The translations under genes were made by a program, and so were the position numbers. From CAYVHB01 sp964450865 (GTDB lineage Bacteria; Bacillota; Clostridia; Saccharofermentanales; UBA5734): a stretch of 64,000 bases of DNA. Positions within the stretch are counted from its first letter, which is position 1, and each line of letters begins with the position of its first letter. Location of the stretch: contig CAYVHB010000016.1 of NCBI GenBank assembly GCA_964450865.1, positions 7,962 through 71,961 of the forward strand, in the 5' to 3' direction. Below the pieces are notes generated by a model. That model did not search any database. It had not been told where the DNA came from and saw nothing but the letters and a program-made list of their open reading frames with translations. Of the stretch, positions 1 through 8,509 are shown piece by piece.

Positions 1-375
1 GCCCTGGCTGTCATGGGCAGCCTGTTCAACGAAGGCATCGACCTGGGGGGCGAGCGGCTGACCGGGGTGATCATCGTCGGCGTCGGCTTGCCCCAGCTAA
101 GCCCGGAACGCGAACTGCTGCGGCAGTACTATGCTGAACAGCTGGGCAGTGGCTATGAATACGCCTATCTCTTCCCGGGCTTCAACAAAGTCCAGCAGGC
201 GGCGGGCCGCGTGATCCGCAGCGAGACCGACCGCGGCTTTGTCCTGCTGGTTGACGACCGTTACCAGCGGCCCGAGTACCACCAGCTTTATCCGCACGAA
301 TGGCACCCCTTGCAGCTTGACCAGCCATCCCAGGTTATCGCGGCAATCCATGAGTTCTGGACCGCGACGACTTAA
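1..375 (+). CDS. DinG/XPD-like superfamily 2 helicase, C-terminal fragment
   Basis: The reading frame is open from the first base, so this is the last 124 residues of a longer gene cut by the window edge. It has the C-terminal helicase signature: a FNEGIDL motif, then Q-AAGRVIR followed by D-RGFVLLVDDRY. This matches motif VI and the trailing Asp-Arg segment of DinG/Rad3-type DNA helicases, which unwind DNA or R-loops using ATP. The Walker motifs and any Fe-S cluster would lie outside the window. It ends TAA at 373-375, 13 bp from the convergent methyltransferase gene. The family call is solid; which DinG-like subgroup it belongs to cannot be told. Confidence 0.8.
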   Translation, partial: ALAVMGSLFNEGIDLGGERLTGVIIVGVGLPQLSPERELLRQYYAEQLGSGYEYAYLFPGFNKVQQAAGRVIRSETDRGFVLLVDDRYQRPEYHQLYPHEWHPLQLDQPSQVIAAIHEFWTATT

Positions 376-388
376 AATAGCTTTCTGA

Positions 389-1057
389 TTACCAGATGAA
401 TGGAATCAGGCTTTTTGTCCGGCGCCTGTATGCGGCGTACTGCTCGCCAAACACTTGCAGCAGCATTTTTTCCTCGCTGCTGATCCTGACGCGAATAAAA
501 ATAAAAATCAGTACGGTAAATACAAGCATCGCTACACTGCTCATCGCCAGGCTGATGCCGAGGATTGAAACCAGGTAACTCAGATAACCGGGATGACGGA
601 TCCAGTGATAAAGCCCGGCTGTCACCAGCTGCTGATCGTCGCGGACCCCCAGGCGAACTGTATAGTATGAACGAAGCTGCCACATGGCGATCGCCTGCAG
701 GACTATCCCCAGCATGAAAAGCATCAGCCCGATCCAGGCCGCTGTGCCGGCGCGAGGAAGGGGGCCTGAAAAGCACGCATATTCCCAGGGCGGAACGATG
801 ATCAGAAATGGCACGGAGACCGAGCCGGACAAGATGACCAGCCATTTTTGTCCCTTGTCAAAAGGGGTCTCTTCTCCCCTTTGCCGGCCGAGGAAAGTGA
901 TGATCCACCAGATGTTCCAGAGACATAGATAGGCTGCGCCAAGCGGCGACCGGTAAAATTTTGCGCCCCCGCCGGCCAGGACAATGATCAGGCTGGTTCC
1001 GGCCAGATAAACCAGGCGGCCGAGAATATTGAGCCAAAACACGGATCGCCCTTGCAT
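389..1057 (-). CDS. Isoprenylcysteine carboxyl methyltransferase (ICMT/PEMT)-family membrane protein
   Basis: A 222-residue polytopic membrane protein. The C-terminal half has the family signature: a GLYHWIRHPGYLSYL segment that binds S-adenosylmethionine, then a helix and an E-E-----FG--Y--Y--R tail ending in a hydrophobic cap. The family methylates small or lipid-linked substrates at the membrane; the substrate here is unknown. I chose the ATG at 1057 because GAGGGGG sits 9 bases upstream. An upstream ATG at 1093 overlaps the recO stop as TAATG and has a poorer ribosome site, but coupling from recO is possible. It is the last gene of the era-recO block. Confidence 0.75.
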   Translation of the reverse strand: MQGRSVFWLNILGRLVYLAGTSLIIVLAGGGAKFYRSPLGAAYLCLWNIWWIITFLGRQRGEETPFDKGQKWLVILSGSVSVPFLIIVPPWEYACFSGPLPRAGTAAWIGLMLFMLGIVLQAIAMWQLRSYYTVRLGVRDDQQLVTAGLYHWIRHPGYLSYLVSILGISLAMSSVAMLVFTVLIFIFIRVRISSEEKMLLQVFGEQYAAYRRRTKSLIPFIW

Positions 1058-1092
1058 GATAGCCATCCCCCTCACTGTTGTCGGCCCTGTCA

Positions 1093-1863
1093 TTACCAGC
1101 TTTCAGGATACAGGGACTGCAGCATATTCAGGCGGGTATAGATTTTCTCCATCTGCTGTTGCAGATAATGGGCCGAGAAGCGGCAGACTTCGCCGCGGAC
1201 CGTAGTTGTGAGACGGAAGCGGAACAGGCGGCCGGTCGGAGCGGCCAGAACGAATTGCAGGCAAGCCAGTGCTCCGGCAGAGAGATAAACATTGGCCGAT
1301 GACGGCATGACGCAATCCAGCCGGCCGCAATATAGATGACAACTGGCAAAATCAAACCAGGCTCCGGATGTATGCGCTGTGTCAATCAGACAATGACAGG
1401 CCTGGCAGTGTGTCAGGTCAGGACCAAAGCCGGAGAGACCCAGCAGCCGCAGCTGGGCAACATGGACAGCCAGGAACGGATCCGGCTGGCTCTGCAGGGT
1501 TTGCACAGCGTAAGCCCAGAGCTCATAGACATCATGGCCGGTCTGGTCGTCGCGGACCACATCGACAAAGACCTCCGCAAGGTGAGCGGCACAGACCAGC
1601 CGTTCCATATCCTCGCGCAGGCCGAGGAATGGTTCAATCAGGTCGGCGCTGTCAATCGTCAGCCGTCCCTTATATTCAAACAGCTGGAAATCCGCCAGCG
1701 TGAAGACCTGCGTCACCTGGGCCAGCGGGCTTTTCAGGCGCTGTGCACCACGCGCCACCGCCGTCAGCAGGCCGCGGCTGGCAGTCAGGATGCTGACGAG
1801 GCGATCGGCCTGGCCAACCGCACTTTCCTTTAGTACAAAACCGCGAACGCATGTGTGGGCCAT
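1093..1863 (-). CDS. recO: DNA repair protein RecO
   Basis: A 256-residue protein of normal RecO length. RecO loads RecA onto SSB-coated single strands with RecR and anneals complementary strands. The N-terminal OB-fold part begins with G-VLKES-VGQADRLVSILT, a typical RecO opening, followed by a helical middle. Four or more cysteines (C-QAC then a later C-LYC-RLDC cluster) form the zinc finger seen in many Gram-positive RecO proteins. It starts 9 bases after the era stop with no clear Shine-Dalgarno, so translational coupling to era is likely. The era-recO order is common in Firmicutes. Confidence 0.93.
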   Translation of the reverse strand: MAHTCVRGFVLKESAVGQADRLVSILTASRGLLTAVARGAQRLKSPLAQVTQVFTLADFQLFEYKGRLTIDSADLIEPFLGLREDMERLVCAAHLAEVFVDVVRDDQTGHDVYELWAYAVQTLQSQPDPFLAVHVAQLRLLGLSGFGPDLTHCQACHCLIDTAHTSGAWFDFASCHLYCGRLDCVMPSSANVYLSAGALACLQFVLAAPTGRLFRFRLTTTVRGEVCRFSAHYLQQQMEKIYTRLNMLQSLYPESW

Positions 1864-1872
1864 GGCCGGAAG

Positions 1873-3042
1873 TCATTGCCGGCGGCTGTCGTAGCCGAGA
1901 TCCTGGAGGATGCCCCGCCGGTTGCGCCAATCCTCGCGGACTTTCACAAAGAGCTTGAGGTAACAGGGACAACCGAGCATCCGCTCGATCTCAAGGCGGG
2001 CGGCTGTGCCGATGGTCTTGAGCATGCTGCCCTGCTTGCCGATAATAATGCCTTTGTGGGAATCACGCTCGACGAGGATGGTCGCCTCGATGTGGACGAT
2101 CTGGCGGTCATCCGGATCTTCTTCGGGCTCTTCGCTAAAGGAATCGATCGCCACGGCTGTTCCATGGGGAATCTCCTCATGGGTCAGGCGCAGGATCTGT
2201 TCGCGGATCAGCTCGGCGGCCAGCATCCGCTCAGTCTGGTCGGTCAGGCTGTCTTCCGGGAAATAACGTGGACCTTGCGGCAGCAGCTGGCGCAATTGCT
2301 GCAACAGGATATCGACACCGTCGCCAGTCCTGGCCGATATCGGGATGATCGCGGTAAAGGGAAACGCTTCGTGGAAAACAGCCATCAGCGGCAGCAGCGC
2401 TTCCTTGGCGACCATGTCTACCTTGTTGATGACCAGGATGACGGGCTTGTGCTGCCTGGCAGCCAGGCTGAGGATGTGCTTTTCGAGATCAGCGACACGC
2501 GGTTCAAAATTGGCATCGATCAGCAGCAGGGCGACATCAGCCTCAGCCAGAGCGTGGCGGGCTGCTTCGACCATATAATGGCCCAGTTTGCTCTTGGGCT
2601 GATGCATACCCGGTGTGTCGAGGAAAATAATCTGGCTGTCCGGGGCATCGATGATCGCCCGGATCACCTGGCGGGTGGTCTGTGCTTTCGGTGATGTGAT
2701 CGCCAGGCGCAGCCCGGCCATCTGATTGAGCAGAGTCGATTTCCCGACATTGGGCCGGCCGATCAGGGCAACAAAGCCCGAGCGGATCAGGTCCCGCATC
2801 GGCGCTGGCGTGACTTTGTCTGGTGAAACGTCAGCGCCAGCTTCGCCCAATGTGTCCTGGCCTGGCGAAGCGGCAGCGCCAGTTGACTGCTCTGCTGCCA
2901 CCTGAGCTGCAGATTGTGCCGCGCTGGCCGCCGTTTGTCCAGAGGCTGGCGTATGATGAGCGGCTGGTGCCGGCGTGGTCGCGGATACGGGCAGGATTTG
3001 TCTGGACGTGGCTAAAATCAGGTTTTTCTCTGTATTGGTCAT
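1873..3042 (-). CDS. era: GTPase Era with an Ala/Pro-rich N-terminal extension
   Basis: Era binds 16S rRNA and acts in 30S assembly. All GTPase motifs are present: GRPNVGKST at about residues 95-103, LDTPG at 141-145, NKVD at 206-209 and a later SAR. The C-terminal KH domain has GIIIGKQG. At 389 residues it is about 85 longer than usual because of a low-complexity Ala/Pro/Gln N-terminus. An AAGGAG ribosome site 6 bases before the ATG at 3042 supports the long form. A methionine at residue 82 (2799), just before the G domain, would give a standard-length Era. It lies 39 bases after ybeY, the classic phoH-ybeY-era order. Confidence 0.94.
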   Translation of the reverse strand: MTNTEKNLILATSRQILPVSATTPAPAAHHTPASGQTAASAAQSAAQVAAEQSTGAAASPGQDTLGEAGADVSPDKVTPAPMRDLIRSGFVALIGRPNVGKSTLLNQMAGLRLAITSPKAQTTRQVIRAIIDAPDSQIIFLDTPGMHQPKSKLGHYMVEAARHALAEADVALLLIDANFEPRVADLEKHILSLAARQHKPVILVINKVDMVAKEALLPLMAVFHEAFPFTAIIPISARTGDGVDILLQQLRQLLPQGPRYFPEDSLTDQTERMLAAELIREQILRLTHEEIPHGTAVAIDSFSEEPEEDPDDRQIVHIEATILVERDSHKGIIIGKQGSMLKTIGTAARLEIERMLGCPCYLKLFVKVREDWRNRRGILQDLGYDSRRQ

Positions 3043-3081
3043 CCGGTACTCCTTGTGCAGTCATGTTATTCATTCATTTTG

Positions 3082-3600
3082 TCAGCGTTCAATCCCGAGG
3101 CCGTTGAGCACGTCGCGCTGTAATTTCTGCATCCGCTTCTCCTCGGCAGGAGTCTCGTGATCATAGCCCAGCAGGTGCAGCAGACCGTGGACGGCCAGGA
3201 AAGCCACCTCGCGCTCCAGGCTGTGGCCGTACTGTTCAGCTTGCACGATAGCCTGCTCGAGATTGACGAGGATATCGCCGAGCACCACCAGGGGCGGATC
3301 GCTGGCTGGATCCTCATAATCAGCGACGGCCAGGCGCCGGCTGAGGCGGCCATTGTGCAGTTCGAGCATCGGAAAGGACAGCACATCTGTAGTCCGGTCG
3401 ATACCGCGGGTATCCCGGTTGATGGTCCGCATCTGGCGCGGACCGACAAAGGTTACCGTGACCAGCGCATCGCTATGCTGGGCAGCCAGCTCGCCGGCAA
3501 ATGGCTGGCCAGCGAGGGCCGCCGGCAGAACCGTGTTGAGCAGGGTCTGCCAGGGGGCGATGGGATGCTTGCGTTGCGAGTTCTCATACTGGACGATCAT
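3082..3600 (-). CDS. ybeY: Endoribonuclease YbeY (rRNA maturation factor)
   Basis: A zinc-dependent single-strand endoribonuclease used in 16S rRNA maturation and ribosome quality control. The metal motif HGLLHLLGYDH (H-x3-H-x5-H) is intact and the family segment TTDVLSFP precedes it. The ATG at 3600 gives 172 residues, near the usual length. An in-frame GTG at 3678 would add 26 residues that overlap the end of pgpH; that added stretch lies in a duplicated segment (see the repeat at 3574-3718). A GGAAAGGG stretch lies 11 bases before the ATG. It sits between pgpH and era. Confidence 0.93.
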   Translation of the reverse strand: MIVQYENSQRKHPIAPWQTLLNTVLPAALAGQPFAGELAAQHSDALVTVTFVGPRQMRTINRDTRGIDRTTDVLSFPMLELHNGRLSRRLAVADYEDPASDPPLVVLGDILVNLEQAIVQAEQYGHSLEREVAFLAVHGLLHLLGYDHETPAEEKRMQKLQRDVLNGLGIER

Positions 3601-3718
3601 CGGGATTTCTACCCTTTCCTGGAAAATGCCGTGGCGAATCGATGGACGGTGATCAGGTCGCAGGTTTTCGTACTGCACGATCTTCGGGATATTTGACTCT
3701 TTCGTGGAAATGGCCGGC
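3574..3718. repeat. Imperfect direct duplication of the pgpH 3' end within the ybeY start region
   Basis: Two copies of about 59 bases, 3574-3632 and 3659-3718, lie 85 bases apart and align almost without gaps at roughly three-quarters identity. The right copy holds the last 19 or so codons of pgpH up to its stop at 3653. The left copy supplies the ybeY ribosome-binding and start region. The offset is not a multiple of three, so each copy is read differently (FHERV in pgpH, FQERV in the frame upstream of ybeY). Confidence 0.8.
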
Positions 3719-5758
3719 GTACACCTGCATGAAGGCCTTGATGATGGTTTCGATATCCTTGAAGGACAAGTTGGAATTGATCAGCTGATCCTGTTCATTC
3801 TTGTTCTTGATCAGGCGGCGGATCAGCACTTCCGCGTCGTTGAGACGGGTTGTATTCGTCGATTTCATGGCAGCCTCGACGGTGTCGGCCAGCATGACAA
3901 CGGCGGATTCACGGCTGCTCGGCAGCGGACAGTGGTATTTGAAAGCGGCCGGATCCGGCTCGGGAGCGCCCGACTCTTCGGCGATCTTGCGCGCCTTGTG
4001 ATAAAAATAAATCTGGGCCGTTGAACCGTGATGCTCGTGGATAATACGCAGGATAGCCGGTGGCAGCCGGTAACGCCGGCCGATGCGCACGCCGCCCTCC
4101 GGATGGCCGAGAATGATTTCGGCACTTTTTTCCGGCGGCAGCTGGTCGTGCGGATTTTCTCCTGACTGATTTTCGGTGAACATCAGCGGATTTTCCAGTT
4201 TGCCGATATCATGATAATACGCGCCGACACGGGCCAGCAAGGGATTGGCGCCAATGGCATCGGCAGCCGCGTCGGCGAGATTGGCCACCATCATGCTGTG
4301 CTGGGAGCTGCCGGGCGCCTCAATAAACAGGCGGCGCAACAGCGGATGGCCGGGCTGCGACAGCTCGATCAGGCGGATTGGCGACACGGCATTGAACATC
4401 ATCTCGAACAAGGGCATGACGCCGATGGCAGCAATGACCGAGAGCGTACCGCTGAGCGCGGTATAGGCTGTGTTGAGGGTGATCGTCTCCCAGTCTTCTT
4501 TCTGCAGCACGCCGAAGGCCAGTGTCGTGACCAGGCAGGTACCAGCCGTTGCCAGGATGATATAGGCGTAATTGTCCCGCCGGCTGATCCCTTTCGTAAA
4601 CAGTGCCGCCACGATGCTGCCGCAGAGCGCGACCATGGCGAAAATCGGGTCGAAGCCGGTCATCGGCAGGATGGCCACAGTCAGCAGCACGGACATCACA
4701 GCAGCAGTCCGGAAGCCGAAGTAAGCCGAGATCAGTACGGCGGCAAAATAAACCGGCGGAGTCAGTGGCGAGTTGCGGGCCAGCCAGGTCGAGACAAACA
4801 GCGGGATCAGCAGGGCCAGCACCAGTGCTGTCCGGTCGCCCTGGACATGAATGAACGACCCTTCGTATTTTTTCAGGTAGAAGTAGCCGACAAACATCAG
4901 GATCGACATCAGGACCACGATCCCCAGCAAATACTGGAAGTCGAAAGTGCCATCGTCGATGAGATCCAGTTCGCGCAATAGCGCATAGGATTCACTGGTG
5001 ATGATATCGCCCTGTGATACAATCCGGGTGCCCCGGTTGATCATGACTGGATTATTCTGGACCTTGTCATAAGCAGCCTGGCGGGCGTTGTCCGTTGCAG
5101 CGGCGTCAAATACGACATTGGCCCGCAGCAGCACGCTCAGGCTGTCCCTGATGATCGTGGCATCCTCCTGGTAAAAGTCCATGGATCCGGCCAGGTTCTG
5201 GATCCGGTTGGACAGTGCAACCTGGATGGCCGTATCATCGACGGAGTCGTTCATGATCAGGTTGGCAATGGTCTTGATCTGGCCGCGGAGGCGTTCAAAG
5301 CGGGTTGCTTCGAGGCTGACCAGCTTTTCGAGATCGCTGACAGGCAGGATGATAGCCAGTCTATCGTCAAACTGGGTGGTCAGGTTCTTGACCAGCCCGG
5401 CAAGCTGGGCTGCAGTCAGGGCCGGCGGATCACCGCTGGCTGTCTGGGCGGCCAGGGTCCGGCTGTTGTCAATGATCGCAAAAAACTGATCCACCTTGGA
5501 TAATACGCTGTTGCTGATCGACTCCGAACGCAGCATGACATCGGACACTTCTGCCGCTGCCCGCTCGGCGCGGCGGTCAGTCTCGGTCTTGTCGCGGATG
5601 CTGCGGGTGGCTGTCACGTCAAAAGGGCTGGCATCGCCGGTTTTAAGCTCGTATTTGACCGGAATCGAGCCGTAATAGACTGACAGGACAATACCGACCA
5701 GCAGGATCGGCAGGACCAGCAGGGTCAGGAAGTTTTGCAGTTCGCGCGGCAGGTGCAT
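3653..5758 (-). CDS. pgpH: 7TM-HD membrane phosphodiesterase, PgpH/YqfF family
   Basis: A 701-residue membrane protein with one N-terminal transmembrane helix, an extracellular region of about 270 residues, a block of transmembrane helices (about residues 275-455), and a cytoplasmic HD phosphohydrolase domain. The HD motif reads GAYYHDIGK, with preceding and following His residues (HSMM and HEHHGS). The Listeria relative PgpH hydrolyses cyclic di-AMP. AAAGGAGGA lies 6 bases before the ATG, and the start is 3 bases from the phoH stop. Neighbours phoH, ybeY and era match the usual Firmicute order. The c-di-AMP substrate is inferred from the family, not shown here. Confidence 0.9.
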   Translation of the reverse strand: MHLPRELQNFLTLLVLPILLVGIVLSVYYGSIPVKYELKTGDASPFDVTATRSIRDKTETDRRAERAAAEVSDVMLRSESISNSVLSKVDQFFAIIDNSRTLAAQTASGDPPALTAAQLAGLVKNLTTQFDDRLAIILPVSDLEKLVSLEATRFERLRGQIKTIANLIMNDSVDDTAIQVALSNRIQNLAGSMDFYQEDATIIRDSLSVLLRANVVFDAAATDNARQAAYDKVQNNPVMINRGTRIVSQGDIITSESYALLRELDLIDDGTFDFQYLLGIVVLMSILMFVGYFYLKKYEGSFIHVQGDRTALVLALLIPLFVSTWLARNSPLTPPVYFAAVLISAYFGFRTAAVMSVLLTVAILPMTGFDPIFAMVALCGSIVAALFTKGISRRDNYAYIILATAGTCLVTTLAFGVLQKEDWETITLNTAYTALSGTLSVIAAIGVMPLFEMMFNAVSPIRLIELSQPGHPLLRRLFIEAPGSSQHSMMVANLADAAADAIGANPLLARVGAYYHDIGKLENPLMFTENQSGENPHDQLPPEKSAEIILGHPEGGVRIGRRYRLPPAILRIIHEHHGSTAQIYFYHKARKIAEESGAPEPDPAAFKYHCPLPSSRESAVVMLADTVEAAMKSTNTTRLNDAEVLIRRLIKNKNEQDQLINSNLSFKDIETIIKAFMQVYAGHFHERVKYPEDRAVRKPAT

Positions 5759-5761
5759 GGC

Positions 5762-6718
5762 TCATCCTCCTTTCAGGCCGGCGTGTTCATAGGCCCGGAT
5801 AATCCGCTGCACGAGGGCGTTGCGGACGACGTCACGCTGCGTCAGTTCAACAAAGGCCAGACCCTCGACGTTGTGCAGGATACGCCGGGCTTCCTTGAGC
5901 CCGGATTTCTTATCGCCCGGCAGGTCAATCTGGGTGACATCACCGGTCACGACAGCGCGGGAATTGAAGCCTAGCCGGGTCAGGAACATTTTCATCTGTT
6001 CCGGGGTGGTGTTCTGCGCTTCGTCGAGAATGATGAACGCCTCATCCAGAGTCCGGCCACGCATATAGGCCAGCGGCGATACCTCGATCAGGCCTTTTTC
6101 AAGATTTTTCAGGTATTGCTCGGTGCCCATCAGTTCATGCAGAGCATCGTAGAGCGGACGCATGTAAGGATCGACCTTGGTCTGCAGGTCACCGGGCAGG
6201 AAGCCCAACTTTTCACCGGCTTCGACCGCCGGGCGGGTCAGGATAATCCGCGACACTTCGTGGGCCCGGAAAGCGTTGACTGCCATGGCGACAGCCAGGA
6301 AGGTCTTGCCTGTGCCGGCCGGGCCGATGGCAAATGTTATTTCATGGTCGCGGATCGCCTGGACATAAGCCCGCTGACCGATTGTCTTGCTGCGGATAGG
6401 CCGGCCCTTGGCGGTCACACAGACATAGTCGGGTGAATAGTCATAGATCTGGTCAATATTGCCTTCGCGGGCCGTATCACTCAGATAAGTAACCAGCTGC
6501 AGGTTGACCGGATGACCCTGGTGGGTGATATCAAGCAGACGTTCACAGACGGCAGCCGCTTTATTGACAGCGGCTTCCTCGCCCTGCAGGGACAGGCCGT
6601 CAGCCGTGACTTCAATACTGACTTCAAGGAGCTGTTCAATAACCTCAAGATGGCTGTTGCAGGCGCCAAATACCGACTGGGCGGCCTGGGTCTGTTCAAT
6701 CTGAATGTGTTTTTCCAT
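5762..6718 (-). CDS. phoH: PhoH-like ATPase (YbeZ type)
   Basis: A 318-residue cytoplasmic P-loop NTPase. Walker A is GPAGTGKT, Walker B is IILDEAQN, and VVTGDVTQIDLP is the conserved sensor segment of the PhoH/YbeZ group. The protein is linked by gene order to YbeY and to RNA metabolism. The N-terminal 100 residues resemble the KH-like region of this family. AGGAG lies 6 bases before the ATG. It follows a DUF881 gene by 76 bases and is nearly fused to pgpH downstream, so co-transcription is likely. Confidence 0.93.
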   Translation of the reverse strand: MEKHIQIEQTQAAQSVFGACNSHLEVIEQLLEVSIEVTADGLSLQGEEAAVNKAAAVCERLLDITHQGHPVNLQLVTYLSDTAREGNIDQIYDYSPDYVCVTAKGRPIRSKTIGQRAYVQAIRDHEITFAIGPAGTGKTFLAVAMAVNAFRAHEVSRIILTRPAVEAGEKLGFLPGDLQTKVDPYMRPLYDALHELMGTEQYLKNLEKGLIEVSPLAYMRGRTLDEAFIILDEAQNTTPEQMKMFLTRLGFNSRAVVTGDVTQIDLPGDKKSGLKEARRILHNVEGLAFVELTQRDVVRNALVQRIIRAYEHAGLKGG

Positions 6719-6794
6719 CAGCGTCTCCTGTCTGATCGATTATGAAACATCAGGGAATGGTGAGGTTGCCGTCTGGAAAGTAAATTGACCGGTA

Positions 6795-7517
6795 TCAGGG
6801 GGTGGTTTCCTTGGGCAGGAGCAGGTCAAGCTTAAAGGCCATGCTGTCTTCGCTGAGGGCAGGAATCACCAGTTCTTTATTGGCCTTGACCTGGATATCA
6901 TACTGGTCATTGCGGATCTGGGCATCGGCAAGAATTGACCGTTTCAGGGTTTCGAGATAGGACAAATTGTATTTTTCCTTGTCCGGATCGGTGATGGCGC
7001 TGATGATGAACCGTCCCTGGCGGTTGTAACCGTTGCCATTGACGATGATATTCGATCCAGTCGCCCGGATTTCGGAGGTGGCCACCAGCCGTTCGCCATT
7101 GATGGATAGGGCCTGGGCCCCAAGGGCCCGCAGGTCATTGACGAACTGGCGCAGGACGCTGTCGCGGACCTGGCTATCCGGCGAGCAGCTGATTTCGATG
7201 GTCAGGCCGTAATTCTTGACTTCCCGCAAGCCGGCAAAGGTTGCGACGCGTTCTTTTTCCCTGATAATGGACTCGATGTAGGCATTGCCGGCCGAATAGT
7301 CATTTTCGAGCTGTGAAATATACTGGTACAGCTCGGCGTTACGCGTGTTCAGCTCGGCATTCTTGTTGGCGTAATCGATGATCTTATATTGCAGTTCTTC
7401 CAGGTTATTCTCGGAAATATGATCATCATTGACATTTTTCATCTGCCAGGCAATCAGGATACCCAGAAACAGGCAGACCACGGTAAAGGCAACAGAACGG
7501 ATAATGCCAGGTTTCAT
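6795..7517 (-). CDS. DUF881 family membrane protein
   Basis: A 240-residue protein with one N-terminal transmembrane helix (about residues 8-26), a coiled-coil stretch (about 35-95, rich in N-E-L repeats) and a C-terminal extracellular alpha/beta domain with the DUF881 signature SPDSQVRDSVLRQFVNDLRALGA shortened here to its core VNDLRALGAQALSING. Relatives such as YlxW/YlxX lie next to cell-division genes in Bacillus; no molecular function is established. Its ATG overlaps the stop of the other DUF881 gene by 4 bases (ATGA), indicating coupling. Confidence 0.85.
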   Translation of the reverse strand: MKPGIIRSVAFTVVCLFLGILIAWQMKNVNDDHISENNLEELQYKIIDYANKNAELNTRNAELYQYISQLENDYSAGNAYIESIIREKERVATFAGLREVKNYGLTIEISCSPDSQVRDSVLRQFVNDLRALGAQALSINGERLVATSEIRATGSNIIVNGNGYNRQGRFIISAITDPDKEKYNLSYLETLKRSILADAQIRNDQYDIQVKANKELVIPALSEDSMAFKLDLLLPKETTP

Positions 7518-8509
7518 GGCTGGGCTACCTCCAGACGGTCGATGTATTTGGCAAACTGGTCAGCCTCGGCAAAGGCCGGGATGAGCAGCTCGGTTTCTTC
7601 CTTGATATTGACGACCAGGCCAATCGAAGGCGTCTGGCGCAGATTGAACATCGGGTCCTGCCGCACTGCATCAGCCAGCAGGGCCGGATTACCAATGGCG
7701 GTAATCACATAAGGCGGAGTCAGCCGCTGCATGTTGCACAGGATCGTCGGGCCGATGCAGAACACATAGGAAGCATTGACGATGCGCTGGCCATTGACGG
7801 CCAGGGCGGCCGCGCCGCTGCCATTCAGCAGGTTGATGGCGTAGCGGATGTCGCTGTCATGGACGATCGAGTCAATCGGGTCCGTCAGCACATCATAATC
7901 AACCTTGTCATCGATGGTCAGCGAAACGCCGCTGCCGGTCACAGGGGTGAAGCCGGCCAGGATTCGCAGCCGGGTCAGTTCAGCCTGCAGGGACTCGTAG
8001 CCCTCCTGATTCAGCAAATTGCTGATGACCTGCTCCTTTTCCTGGGTCAGGCGCGCATTTTCCTCGAGCAGTTTCTGATACTGGGCTTCATACTGGGCCA
8101 GTTCGCTGGCGCGGGTCTTGTAACGTTCGCTCAGGTCGCTGCCCGGATTACTGGCCCGCACCGTCTGGATATGGTTCATGACAATGACCCCGAAGATAAA
8201 GAGCAGCAAAAAGATAAACGCATCCAGGCGGAATTTGCGCTGCCTCAGACGGATCCGGATCTGGTCAATGAATTCCCTGGAATGTGGCAGATGCAGCTCA
8301 CCCGGCCAATGTCCGGCCTGGCCCGGCTGGCTGGGCTGACTGGGCGGGTCAGTTTGCCCTGATCGGCCTGGCTTTCCGGCCTGGCCCGGTTTGCTGGGCT
8401 GGCTGGGCGGGTCAGTTTGCCCTGATCGGCCTGGCTTTCCCACCTGGCCCGGTTTGCTGGGCTGGCTGGGCGGGTCAGTTCTGATTGTCTGCTTGCTGGG
8501 CCGGGTCAT
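7514..8509 (-). CDS. DUF881 family membrane protein with a repetitive N-terminal tail
   Basis: A 331-residue protein. Residues 1-70 form a Pro/Gly/Ser/Gln/Lys-rich tail built from a 21-residue unit (core SGQTDPPSQPSKPGQ), present about three times. A transmembrane helix follows (about 96-113), then a coiled coil and a DUF881 domain. The helix orientation suggests the tail is cytoplasmic. The ATG at 8509 overlaps the rluD-like stop (ATGA), and GGAG lies 8 bases upstream. The tandem pair of DUF881 genes suggests a heteromeric envelope or division complex, which is inference. Confidence 0.85.
   Translation of the reverse strand: MTRPSKQTIRTDPPSQPSKPGQVGKPGRSGQTDPPSQPSKPGQAGKPGRSGQTDPPSQPSQPGQAGHWPGELHLPHSREFIDQIRIRLRQRKFRLDAFIFLLLFIFGVIVMNHIQTVRASNPGSDLSERYKTRASELAQYEAQYQKLLEENARLTQEKEQVISNLLNQEGYESLQAELTRLRILAGFTPVTGSGVSLTIDDKVDYDVLTDPIDSIVHDSDIRYAINLLNGSGAAALAVNGQRIVNASYVFCIGPTILCNMQRLTPPYVITAIGNPALLADAVRQDPMFNLRQTPSIGLVVNIKEETELLIPAFAEADQFAKYIDRLEVAQP
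8312..8480. repeat. 63-bp tandem repeat coding the DUF881 N-terminal tail
   Basis: Two complete 63-base units (8312-8374 and 8375-8437) and a partial third (8438 to about 8480) differ at only a few bases. The unit is a multiple of three, so copy-number change keeps the frame and only lengthens or shortens the 21-residue Pro/Gly-rich repeat. Confidence 0.9.

Noticed and set aside
1855..2694. Long plus-strand frame opposite era
   Set aside because: It is antisense to well-supported GTPase and KH motifs and shows no family features; long antisense frames are expected in GC-rich DNA.
8312..8480. CRISPR-like regular repeats
   Set aside because: The units are contiguous, protein-coding and have no unique spacers; no cas genes are present.
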